The notes under the pieces were generated by a model. The model was not told where the DNA came from and did no database searches. It saw only the letters and a program-made list of their open reading frames with translations. Source: Alphaproteobacteria bacterium (lineage in GTDB: Bacteria > Pseudomonadota > Alphaproteobacteria > UBA8366). Taken from it: DNA of 11,251 nucleotides. A program made the position numbers and the translations under genes. This document shows positions 1 to 6,881 of this stretch, one piece after another (the first letter of the stretch is position 1; every line of letters begins with the position of its first letter). Location of the stretch: assembly GCA_030743445.1 (NCBI GenBank), contig JASLSL010000104.1, positions 1 to 11,251 on the forward strand. The letters run 5' to 3'.

Positions 1-956
1 TCCTCGATCGGCTGATCTATCTGCGCGAGGAGGAGGGCCTGCGCTTCAAGTTCATCATGCAGATCGACACCATGGCCCACCGCACGCCGCGCTTCATCGA
101 GAAATCGGCGCGCGCCGGCTGCAACCGCGTCTATATCGGGCTCGAGAACCTCAATCCGGACAACCTGCTGGAGGTCAAAAAGCGGCAGAACAAGATCTGG
201 GAGTACCGCAAGATGCTGCAGCTCTGGAAGGAGCACGGCATTATCATCTATGTCGGCTACATCCTTGGCTTTCCGAGCGACACGCCGGAGTCGATCCGGC
301 GCGACATCGAGCTCCTGAAGCGCGAGTTGCCGGTCGATCTGGTCGAATTCCTGATCCTGACGCCGTTGCCGGGCTCGGCCGACCATCAAAGGATGCACGC
401 CGCGGGCACCTGGATGGACCCGGACATGAATAAATACGACCTCGAGCACGTCACGGCCCGGCACCCGACCATGTCGGCCGAAGAGCTGGAGGCCGTCTAT
501 CGCGAGGCGTGGGACCAGTACTATACGCCCGAGCACGTGGAGACCGTCCTCAAGCGCGGCGCGGTGCATGGCGTCCCGCTGAAGAAGCTGATGTACGGCC
601 TCGGCGGTTTCTACGCCTCGCTCGCGATCGAGGGCGTGCATCCGATGCAGGCCGGAGGCTGGCGGCGCAAGGTCCGCACCCAGCGCCGCTCGGGCATGCC
701 GATCGAAAGCCCCTTGATCTTCTATCCGCGTCGGCTGTGGGAGATTTTCGACTCCTATGTCATCCGTTTGCTGAGGCTCTACGTGACCTACGACCGGATC
801 AGGAAGCGCATCGAGGCCGACCCCAACGCCGGCCAATACATGGACGCCTCGATCGCCCCGGTGACCGAGGAGGAAGCCGAGGAAGACGATCTCATCAAGA
901 CCTTCGAGGACGTGCTCCCGGAAACCCACGACGCGTCGCGGCCGACCGCGGCGTGA
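1..956 (+). CDS. Radical SAM protein, C-terminal part (5' end outside window)
   Basis: The frame is open from base 3 to a TGA at 954-956, so the gene starts upstream of the window and its cluster-binding CxxxCxxC motif is not visible. What remains fits the second half of a radical SAM barrel of the B12-binding (BchE/P-methylase-like) superfamily: an early QIDTMA strand, then a GCNRVYIGLEN strand, a KKRQN segment, and a VGYILGFPSDTPESI strand-loop, a hallmark of these enzymes (hydrophobic-GFP-x-D/E-T). A LTPLPGS segment follows, then a DLEHVTARHPTMS segment typical of the C-terminal extension. The tail after about residue 200 of the visible part is basic, then acidic, and carries no motif I recognise. 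Family-level knowledge says such proteins do SAM-dependent radical chemistry, often methylation or rearrangement. The exact reaction cannot be assigned. The gene converges on the antiporter gene with 27 bp between stop codons. Confidence 0.8.
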   Translation, partial: LDRLIYLREEEGLRFKFIMQIDTMAHRTPRFIEKSARAGCNRVYIGLENLNPDNLLEVKKRQNKIWEYRKMLQLWKEHGIIIYVGYILGFPSDTPESIRRDIELLKRELPVDLVEFLILTPLPGSADHQRMHAAGTWMDPDMNKYDLEHVTARHPTMSAEELEAVYREAWDQYYTPEHVETVLKRGAVHGVPLKKLMYGLGGFYASLAIEGVHPMQAGGWRRKVRTQRRSGMPIESPLIFYPRRLWEIFDSYVIRLLRLYVTYDRIRKRIEADPNAGQYMDASIAPVTEEEAEEDDLIKTFEDVLPETHDASRPTAA

Positions 957-983
957 GCGGCCGCACATTCGAATATACCGAAG

Positions 984-2462
984 CTAACCGAAGCTGCCCG
1001 CGTTCACTAGAAGGTGGGCCCAGATGCTTGCCGCGTAGCCCAGCGCAATCGCCCAAGACCATTTGAGATGCGCGAGAAACGTGTAAACGCCCCGCGCCTG
1101 CCCCATTACGGCAATGCCGGCAGCGGAACCGATAGACAGCATCGACCCGCCGACGCCAGCGGTCAGTGTCACCAGCAACCATTGCCCCTGGTCCATGTCC
1201 GGCAGCACCGACAACACAGCGAACATAATAGGGATGTTGTCGAATACCGCCGACAGTATACCGACGATGACGTTTGCGGCTGTCGGCCCCAGGTCGCCAT
1301 ACATCAAGTTCGATCCGAGCGTCAGGTATCCCAATGTCCCGAGGCCGCCAATGCACAGAATTATGCCGTAGAAGAACATCAAGGTATCCCATTCGGCGCG
1401 TTGCAGGGCCTTGAAGACATTGAAGGCCGGGGGGCGGCCGGACGCCGGCCTGTAATCCGGCGCGGTGTCCTCCATCATGCCGCTTTCTCCGATGTCGGCA
1501 TCCGTCGGCGAGGGGAAAAAGCGGTCGCGCGACGTCAGGAAATAACCGTAGAGCTTGAGCACGCCGAGACCGGTCATCATGCCGACAACCGGCGGCAGGT
1601 GCAGGAATTGGTGAAACGAAACAGCCATGGCGATGGTCGCGACGAACAGTCCGACGATGATCCAGGCGCCGTCGAGGATCACGATCTCCTCCTGCACGGG
1701 ATCCGGGTGGGTCTTGGGAACGGAAAGCGACATGATCGCCGCCGGAATTAGCCAGTTGACCAGCGACGGCACGAACAATACGAAGAAATCTTGGAACTGA
1801 ACGATCCCTTTTTGCCAGACCATGAGCGTCGTGATGTCGCCGAACGGGCTGAAAGCGCCGCCGGCGTTGGCGGCGACGACGATGTTGATGCAGGCGACGA
1901 CGATAAACACGGTGTTCGAGCCGCCGACCGCCATGACCACGGTGGCCATCAGCAGGGCTGTCGTCAGATTGTCGGCTATGGGGGAGATGACGAAGGCCAG
2001 CCCGCCGGTAACCCAGAATATCGTCCGCAGGGTGAATCCCTGCGATACGAGCCAAGCCCGGAGCGCCGCGAATACGCCCCGTTCATCCATGCTGTTGATG
2101 TAAGTCATGGCAGCAAGGAGAAAGAGGAACAGTTCGGCGAATTCCAAAAGATTGTGCCGGATCGCCGCTTCTGCGGCATGCGTTTCGCCTTGTTGTATGA
2201 AGGCGAGCGCAACCACGATCCAAATGATGCCGGCCGCAACCATCACCGGCTTCGATTTCCTCAAATGTATGGTTTCCTCGCTGATCACCAGCGCGTAGGC
2301 GAGGGCGAATACGGCGATACTGGTGTATCCGGCCCAGTGGTTGGTGAAATCGAACGCGCCTTCGCCCGCCGTGGCGGCTGCCGCCAGTTCGGGAAACATC
2401 AGCACCGCCGAGGCAATCGCCAGCGGGCCCACGAATCGCATCGTTCGTGCGGTCGTAAACAT
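984..2462 (-). CDS. nhaD: NhaD-type Na+/H+ antiporter
   Basis: This 492-aa polytopic inner-membrane protein belongs to the NhaD family of the ion transporter superfamily and should exchange cytoplasmic Na+ (or Li+) for external H+. Visible signatures are an N-terminal signal-like hydrophobic segment ending in a run of alanines (about residues 10-31), ISEETIHLRKSKP (60-72), PIADNLTTALL (161-171) and NAGGAFSPFGDITT (199-212). Further on are FYGIILCIGGLGTLGYL, an FDNIPIMFAVLSVLP segment and a C-terminal GVGGSMLSIGSAAGIAVMG segment. The polar D/N/T residues in the broken helices are those expected for ion binding. A long hydrophilic loop lies in the middle. I chose the ATG at 2462 because GGAGG lies 10 nt upstream; an ATG at 2546 would add 28 residues that look like leader DNA. 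GC content is clearly below the flanking genes (29-31 of 60 in sampled lines, against 47 of 60 in a sampled amidase line), which suggests separate ancestry. The symbol follows the family. Confidence 0.9.
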   Translation of the reverse strand: MFTTARTMRFVGPLAIASAVLMFPELAAAATAGEGAFDFTNHWAGYTSIAVFALAYALVISEETIHLRKSKPVMVAAGIIWIVVALAFIQQGETHAAEAAIRHNLLEFAELFLFLLAAMTYINSMDERGVFAALRAWLVSQGFTLRTIFWVTGGLAFVISPIADNLTTALLMATVVMAVGGSNTVFIVVACINIVVAANAGGAFSPFGDITTLMVWQKGIVQFQDFFVLFVPSLVNWLIPAAIMSLSVPKTHPDPVQEEIVILDGAWIIVGLFVATIAMAVSFHQFLHLPPVVGMMTGLGVLKLYGYFLTSRDRFFPSPTDADIGESGMMEDTAPDYRPASGRPPAFNVFKALQRAEWDTLMFFYGIILCIGGLGTLGYLTLGSNLMYGDLGPTAANVIVGILSAVFDNIPIMFAVLSVLPDMDQGQWLLVTLTAGVGGSMLSIGSAAGIAVMGQARGVYTFLAHLKWSWAIALGYAASIWAHLLVNAGSFG

Positions 2463-2479
2463 GGTTCTATATCCTCCAC

Positions 2480-2496
2480 ATGCCGGTAACCGGCAT
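2480..2496. promoter_or_regulatory. Perfect 17-bp palindrome in the nhaD leader
   Basis: The sequence ATGCCGGT-A-ACCGGCAT is a perfect 8-1-8 inverted repeat. On the minus strand its near edge is 17 nt upstream of the nhaD start codon and just before the GGAGG ribosome binding site. It could be an operator for a dimeric regulator or a short RNA hairpin next to the ribosome binding site. No regulator gene is in the window, so the role is inferred. It lies 67 bp before the start of the divergent AtzG-like gene and could in principle affect both directions. Confidence 0.4.
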
Positions 2497-2550
2497 ACCA
2501 CACGATAGACGCATGGCGTTAAATTAATGCGTCGACGGACAGTCAAAGTC

Positions 2551-2556
2551 AGGAGA
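2551..2556 (+). promoter_or_regulatory. Ribosome binding site of the AtzG-like gene
   Basis: AGGAGA lies 7 nt before the ATG at 2564. It supports the 64-residue frame as a real gene and argues against the longer overlapping frame that would start at 2527, which has no comparable site. Confidence 0.7.
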
Positions 2557-2563
2557 ATCCAAC

Positions 2564-2758
2564 ATGGCCAAGAAGCCTTCTGCGAGCGACCTCAAGAAAC
2601 GCGCCGCCGAAATCGGCCTCGACAAGCTCGAGCCGGCGCATCTCGAGGAGTTGGCGAGGGCCGTCGCTTCGATGGAGCGGATGGTCGAGAGCTTGCCGAA
2701 GGAAGTGGTGCTCGCGGACGAGCCGGCGCATGTCTTCCGTGCCGGCGAGGACGCCTGA
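2564..2758 (+). CDS. Small GatC/AtzG-like amidase partner subunit
   Basis: This 64-residue, largely helical, charged protein is probably the small subunit of the amidase encoded directly downstream. It has a central helix rich in L, A and E (about residues 22-44) and a C-terminal extended tail with DEPAHVFR (52-59). That layout matches the DUF4089 / 1-carboxybiuret hydrolase subunit AtzG-like family, whose members end in a similar D-E-x-A-P-V-F-R stretch and resemble GatC of the tRNA-dependent amidotransferase. In that system the small subunit wraps round and stabilises the amidase subunit. A good ribosome binding site precedes the ATG, and its TGA overlaps the amidase start codon as ATGA at 2755-2758 to 2760, so translational coupling is likely. 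Family recognition comes from motif memory and gene context, not a search. A weaker alternative is an unrelated small helical protein, but the context makes this unlikely. Confidence 0.72.
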   Translation: MAKKPSASDLKKRAAEIGLDKLEPAHLEELARAVASMERMVESLPKEVVLADEPAHVFRAGEDA

Positions 2759-4152
2759 TGACCGATTTCCATTACATGTCCCTAGCCGAGGCGGGCGCGC
2801 TGATCCGCCGGGGCGACATCTCACCGGTCGACTACGCCAACGCCCTCTTGGAGCGGATCGAAGCGATCGACGGCGGCCTCGACGCCTTCCTCGAGGTCGC
2901 GAAGGACCAGGCGCTCGCCGACGCCAAGGCGGCCGAGACCGAGATCGCGGCCGGCGAGTGGCGCGGGCCGATGCATGGCATTCCCTACGGCCTCAAGGAC
3001 ATCATCGACTATGCCGGGCTCAGGACCACCGCGCACTCGAAGATCCTCGAGGACAACGTCGCCGGGCGCGACGCGACGGTGACGGCGAAGCTGAAGGATG
3101 CCGGCGCGGTGTTCCTCGGCAAGACGTCGACCCATGAGTTCGCCCTCGGCGGCCCGAGCTTCGATCTGCCGTGGCCGCCGGCGCGCAACCCGTGGAACCG
3201 AGGGCGTCATCCCGGCGGCTCGTCGAGCGGGTCGGGGGCGGCCGTCGCATCCGGCATGCTGCCGGCGGCACTCGGCTCCGACACCGGCGGCTCGGTGCGT
3301 CACCCGGCCTCGATGTGCGGCATCGTCGGGATGAAGCCGACCTATGGCAGGGTCAGCCGCGCCGGCGTGGTTCCGCTGTCCTTCAGCCTCGACAATGTCG
3401 GTCCGATGACAAGGACGGTCGAGGACAACGCGATCCTGCTCGGCGCCATCTGTGGGCACGACGGGCGGGACCCGGCAAGCGCCCGCGCCCATGTGCCGGA
3501 CTTCACGGAAGGGATCGGCCAGGGGGTCGAGGGGCTTCGGATCGGGCACCTGCGCCACTTCTATACGACCGACATGGAGGCCGAGCCCGACATGGCCGCC
3601 GCCATAGACGATGCGGCCGAGCGCTTCGCCGCCTTGGGTGCGGTGGTCGAGGAGGTCGAGCTCGAGCCGCTGTCGGACTACGCCGGGGTCAACCGGGTGA
3701 TCCTGACCTCCGAGGCATATGCGGTGCACGAGCAATGGCTCAAGCAACGGCCGGGGGATTACGCCCACTTCACCCGCGAGCGCTTGCTGCCGGGCGCCTT
3801 CATGCGCGCGGCGGATTACATCCAGGCGTTGCGCCACCGCGAGCGGATGAAGAACGCCTACGCCGAGCTGATGCGGGACTACCATGTGCTGCTGACCGCC
3901 TCGAGCATGCAGACCGCCTGCGCGATCGACGACGAGGCGGCGATCGAACGGACTTATGCCCGCCAGGCGCGGACCCCGTTCAACGTGGTCGGCGGACCGG
4001 CGCTGGTGGTGCCGGCCGGGTTCGCGCAAGACGGCTTGCCGCTCTCGATCCAACTCGCCGGCCGCGCCTTCGACGAGGCCATGCTCTACCGCGTCGGCCA
4101 CGCCTTGGAGCAGGCGACCGACTGGCGCCATCGCCATCCCCCGGTCGACTGA
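2758..4152 (+). CDS. Amidase signature family hydrolase, AtzE-like
   Basis: This 464-aa cytoplasmic enzyme of the amidase signature family is expected to hydrolyse a carboxamide or related C-N bond. The Ser-cisSer-Lys triad is visible: Lys80 in GIPYGLKDIID, Ser155 as the first serine of PGGSSSGSGAA, and nucleophile Ser179 in GSDTGGSVRHP. The 24-residue spacing between the serines matches GatA and FAAH. Conserved CGIVGMKPTYGRVSRAGVVP and LDNVGPMTR segments follow. The C-terminal FNVVGGPALVVPAGF and LPLSIQLAGRAFDEAMLYRVG segments are typical of the family. The start is the ATG at 2758, which overlaps the stop of the upstream small gene; a longer frame from 2527 runs antisense-free through that gene in another frame and is an artefact. 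The pairing with an AtzG-like subunit points to the AtzE group rather than true GatA. The substrate is unknown; cyanuric acid/biuret-type chemistry is only one possibility, since no other triazine genes are here. Confidence 0.88.
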   Translation: MTDFHYMSLAEAGALIRRGDISPVDYANALLERIEAIDGGLDAFLEVAKDQALADAKAAETEIAAGEWRGPMHGIPYGLKDIIDYAGLRTTAHSKILEDNVAGRDATVTAKLKDAGAVFLGKTSTHEFALGGPSFDLPWPPARNPWNRGRHPGGSSSGSGAAVASGMLPAALGSDTGGSVRHPASMCGIVGMKPTYGRVSRAGVVPLSFSLDNVGPMTRTVEDNAILLGAICGHDGRDPASARAHVPDFTEGIGQGVEGLRIGHLRHFYTTDMEAEPDMAAAIDDAAERFAALGAVVEEVELEPLSDYAGVNRVILTSEAYAVHEQWLKQRPGDYAHFTRERLLPGAFMRAADYIQALRHRERMKNAYAELMRDYHVLLTASSMQTACAIDDEAAIERTYARQARTPFNVVGGPALVVPAGFAQDGLPLSIQLAGRAFDEAMLYRVGHALEQATDWRHRHPPVD

Positions 4153-4185
4153 CCGCGCCGGTCAACTGACCACGCCTGCGGTCAG
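4143..4185. terminator. Possible bidirectional terminator between convergent genes
   Basis: Two nearby inverted repeats lie between the amidase and redoxin stops: GACCG-CGC-CGGTC (4151-4163) and CTGACC-8 nt-GGTCAG (4166-4185). A 12-bp near-direct repeat, GGTC(g/a)ACTGACC, occurs at 4143-4154 and 4160-4171. The stems include the stop codons of both genes. No T-tract follows on either strand, so intrinsic termination is only possible, not shown. Confidence 0.35.
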
Positions 4186-4790
4186 CGGAGGGCCTTCAGC
4201 ACTAGGCCGATCTCCGGCCGGGTGGTGTAGGGCACCTTGGAGAAGCGGTGGGTTATTTTGCCCTTGGCGTCGATCACGAAGACGATCGGGACGGCGATGC
4301 TGTGGCCGGGACTGCCCGGCGGGTAGCGCCGGTCGAGCACGTCGAAGGCGCGGATGATCTCCGACTTCGGGTCCGACAGCAGGGTGAGGCCGATCCGGCG
4401 GCGCTTGGCGAGACGCGCCAGCTCCGCGACGCTGTCGTAGGTGACCGTCGCGACGTTGTAGCCGAGGGCGGTGAATTTCCCGAGTTCATGGTTCCAGGCG
4501 ACCGCCTGGGACTTGCAATAGGGTCACCAGTCGAGCGAACGGTTGAACAGCAGGATCAGCCCGCGCTTGCCGGAGAGCGACCGGAAGCTGCGTTCCTTGC
4601 CCGTCTGGTCGGCGACGTTCAGTTGGTGGGGGATCGTCTCGCCGACCCTCACACCCTGGCGGAACTGGTCGTGCGGCCCGGCCGCGACGGCGGGCGTCGC
4701 AAGGACCAACGTTACGCATAACGCCAAGATCGCCGGGACTCGGCCTGAAGTGTCCACCTTGCACCTTTCGGTCAAAGACGAATCAAACAT
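4182..4790 (-). CDS. Probable selenoprotein: exported redoxin with UPYC motif
   Basis: This frame encodes an AhpC/TSA-like (peroxiredoxin/thioredoxin-fold) protein of 202 residues if the in-frame TGA at 4526-4524 is read as selenocysteine. A hydrophobic export signal (about residues 19-37, VPAILALCVTLVLATPAVAA) is followed by a redoxin N-terminus with GVRVGETIP and the strand GLILLFNRSLDW. Next comes U89-P-Y-C92-K, the position of the CPYC/CPFC active site in cysteine relatives. The frame then continues without a break: LGYNVATVTYDS, IGLTLLSDPKSEIIRAFDV, AVPIVFVIDAKGKI and a final TGA at 4184-4182, all typical redoxin fold. The expected role is periplasmic thiol/disulfide or peroxide chemistry. 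A start at GTG 4757 is an attractive alternative: it has GAAAGG upstream and gives a cleaner signal peptide, whereas ATG 4790 has little. A nonsense mutation of TGC is the alternative explanation. Conventional calling would stop at 4524. Confidence 0.75.
4494..4509 (-). promoter_or_regulatory. SECIS-like stem-loop after the in-frame TGA
   Basis: On the minus strand, 14 nt after the TGA, lies CCAGGC-GGTC-GCCTGG: a perfect 6-bp stem with a four-base GGUC loop. After a C/A mismatch the stem can extend by two pairs (U-A, G-C). Bacterial SECIS elements sit within the coding region right after UGA, with a small apical loop carrying a guanine in its first bases; E. coli fdhF has GGUCU there. Here 20 nt separate the UGA from the loop, within the usual range. 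The element is inside codons for S-Q-A-V-A-W, so the structure may be partly chance. Confidence 0.6.
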
Positions 4791-4864
4791 AGCCGCTCGC
4801 CCGGTTCGATCAAGCGGCTCGCCATCACGATGGCGGGACCCGATTTCCGTTTGCGCTCGGATTT

Positions 4865-4913
4865 TCCCCGTTTCATACTTTTGCCGCGTTTCATAATTTC
4901 GCGGGGGAGCAGG
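4865..4913 (+). promoter_or_regulatory. Possible promoter and ribosome binding site of the acyl-CoA synthetase gene
   Basis: The AT-richer stretch before the ATG at 4916 holds two copies of CGTTTCATA (4869-4877 and 4887-4895), 18 bp apart. CATAAT at 4892-4897 differs by one base from a -10 consensus, but no convincing -35 is seen. A purine-rich GGGGGAG at about 4902-4908 is the likely ribosome binding site. The 125-bp gap to the divergent redoxin gene must hold promoters for both directions. Confidence 0.3.
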
Positions 4914-4915
4914 GC

Positions 4916-6877
4916 ATGGCGCCGGCGGACGACAGCGGAATCAAATGGCGGCCGACCGAGGAGATCGTCGCGGCCAGCCGCATGCGCGCCTTCCTGGATG
5001 AGTGCGGGCTCGCCGACCTCGACACCCTCAACGCCAAGGCCGACTCGGACCCGGCATGGTTCTGGGACGCGGCGCTGCGGTTCCTCGACGTCAAATTCTA
5101 CAAGCCCTATGACGAGGTGCTCGACCTCTCGCGGGGCGCGCCTTGGCCGGACTGGTGCATCGGCGGCACCACCAACGTGGTGCTCAATTGCCTCGACAAG
5201 CACCGCGGCACCGAAATCTGGGACAAGATCTATGTCGTCTGGGAGGGCGAGGACGGCGCCAAGCGCGAGCTGACCTACGCCGAGTTCGACGCCGAGGTCT
5301 GCCGCTTCGCCGGGGCGCTACGCGAACGCGGCTACGGCCGTGGCGACGTCATCGGGCTCTATCTGCCGATGGCGCCCGAAAGCTACGCCGCCTTCTTCGC
5401 GGTATTGAAGATCGGCGGCATCGTGCTGCCGCTGTTCTCGGGCTTCGGGCCGAGCCCGATCGAGGTCCGGCTCAACGACGGCGACGCCAAGGCGGTGGTG
5501 ACCGCCGACGGCACCTTGCGCCGCGCCGCGCCAGTGGCGATGAAGGCGACGCTCGACGCGGCGCTCGCCGATTGCCCGGACGTCAGGGACGTGTTCGTCA
5601 TCCGCCGCCTCGGGGAGGCGATCGACTGCCCGATGACCGAGGGCCGCGACCACTGGTGGCACGATGCGACCGCGGGCCAGCCCGACCATGCGCCGACCGA
5701 GGAGATGGCGGCCGAGGATCAGGGGTTCCTGGTCTATACCTCGGGCACCACGGGCAAGCCCAAGGGCACGGTCGCGACCCATGTCGGCAGCGTCGCCAAG
5801 ACCGCGCTCGATGTCGGGCTTTGCTTCGACATCAGGGCCGACGACCGGATGCTGTGGATCAGCGACATGGGCTGGCTGGTCGGCCCGCTGACCGCGATCT
5901 CCACATCCTACTTCGGTGCCAGTCTGTTGATTGTCGAGGGCACACCGGACTATCCCGACTCGACCCGCCACTGGCGGTTGATGCAGGACAACCAGGTCAC
6001 TTGGTGCGGCATCGCGCCGACCACGGTGCGCGGCATGATGCGCTATGGCGACGAGGTCGACGGTTTCGATTTCTCAAGCCTGCGCATCCTGGCCTCGACC
6101 GGCGAGCCCTGGACCGACGAAGCCTGGCTCTGGCTCCTCGAGCGGGTCGGCGGCGGCACGGTGCCGATCCTCAACTACTGCGGCGGGACCGAATGCTATG
6201 GCGGTATCGTCTCGGGCACCCTGTTGGCGCCGATGAAGCCGGGCTCGTTCGCCGGCTCGATGCCGGGGGCCGGCGCCCGCGTCGTCGACGGCGACGGCAA
6301 CCCTTCCGCCGTCGGCGAGCTCGGCGAGCTGGTGATGACCACGCCCTCGATCGGCAACACCCGCGGTCTGTGGCGCGACGACGAACGCTACATGGAGAGC
6401 TATTGGGAGATGTACGGCAACATGTGGCGCCAGGGCGATTGGGCGATGATCGACGAGGACGGCTTCTGGTACGTGTTCGGGCGCTCGGACGACACCATCA
6501 ACGTCGCCGGCAAGCGCACCGGCCCGGCCGAGATCGAGGGCGCCCTGATGTCGTCGGGACGGATCTCGGAGGCGGCGGTGATCGGCGTGCCCGATCCGGT
6601 GAAGGGCTCGGCCTTATGCTGCGTGTGCGTGCCGATGCCGGGGGTCGAGGCCGACGAGGCGTTGCGCGGCGAACTGTCGCTTGTGGTGACCGGCGCCCTC
6701 GGCAAGTCCTACCGGCCGAAGGACATCCTGTTCGTCTCCGACCTGCCGAAGACCCGCAACATGAAAATCATGCGCCGGGTGGTGCGCTCGGTGATATTGG
6801 GCGAGGAGGAGGGCGACCTTTCGTCCCTGGTCAATCCGGAAGCGGTCGAGGAATTGCGGGCGCAGGCGGGGGTGTGA
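4916..6877 (+). CDS. AMP-forming acyl-CoA synthetase (acetyl-CoA synthetase-like)
   Basis: This 653-aa member of the ANL adenylate-forming superfamily should activate a carboxylic acid with ATP and join it to CoA. An Acs-type N-terminal region (WFWDAALRFLDVKFYKPYDEV) precedes the AMP-binding domain. The P-loop YTSGTTGKPKG is at residues 274-284, an ISDMGWLVGP segment follows, the A5 motif is NYCGGTE (420-426), YVFGRSDD is at 519-526 and the hinge leads to INVAGKRTGPAEIEGAL. The C-terminal catalytic lysine is K617 in KTRNMKIMRR, where most relatives have SGK. True acetyl-CoA synthetases carry a WWQTE motif whose second Trp closes the acetate pocket; here that position is Gly423, which suggests a larger or different acyl substrate. 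Length matches the Acs family. The downstream M81 gene starts 5 bases after this stop, so they form an operon. Substrate unknown. Confidence 0.88.
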   Translation: MAPADDSGIKWRPTEEIVAASRMRAFLDECGLADLDTLNAKADSDPAWFWDAALRFLDVKFYKPYDEVLDLSRGAPWPDWCIGGTTNVVLNCLDKHRGTEIWDKIYVVWEGEDGAKRELTYAEFDAEVCRFAGALRERGYGRGDVIGLYLPMAPESYAAFFAVLKIGGIVLPLFSGFGPSPIEVRLNDGDAKAVVTADGTLRRAAPVAMKATLDAALADCPDVRDVFVIRRLGEAIDCPMTEGRDHWWHDATAGQPDHAPTEEMAAEDQGFLVYTSGTTGKPKGTVATHVGSVAKTALDVGLCFDIRADDRMLWISDMGWLVGPLTAISTSYFGASLLIVEGTPDYPDSTRHWRLMQDNQVTWCGIAPTTVRGMMRYGDEVDGFDFSSLRILASTGEPWTDEAWLWLLERVGGGTVPILNYCGGTECYGGIVSGTLLAPMKPGSFAGSMPGAGARVVDGDGNPSAVGELGELVMTTPSIGNTRGLWRDDERYMESYWEMYGNMWRQGDWAMIDEDGFWYVFGRSDDTINVAGKRTGPAEIEGALMSSGRISEAAVIGVPDPVKGSALCCVCVPMPGVEADEALRGELSLVVTGALGKSYRPKDILFVSDLPKTRNMKIMRRVVRSVILGEEEGDLSSLVNPEAVEELRAQAGV

Positions 6878-6881
6878 GGTC

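Noticed and set aside
971..999. Short tandem-like repeat CCGAAGCTAA at the nhaD 3' end
   Set aside because: Fewer than two full copies, partly coding, and no sign of function.
2527..2757. N-terminal extension of the amidase by 77 residues
   Set aside because: The extension is an arginine-rich shadow of the small AtzG-like gene. The ATG at 2758 matches normal family length and the ATGA overlap.
2758..4152. GatA of the tRNA-dependent amidotransferase
   Set aside because: There is no gatB, the partner is AtzG-like rather than a standard-length GatC, and the context is catabolic.
4524..4790. A complete 88-residue protein ending at the TGA
   Set aside because: It would be only a signal peptide plus the first half of a redoxin domain, cut right before the active site, while clear redoxin sequence continues in the same frame.
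4182..4790. TGA decoded as tryptophan (alternative genetic code)
   Set aside because: Other genes in the window end in TGA at expected family lengths, and Trp uses TGG throughout. The TGA sits at a cysteine position, not a tryptophan one.
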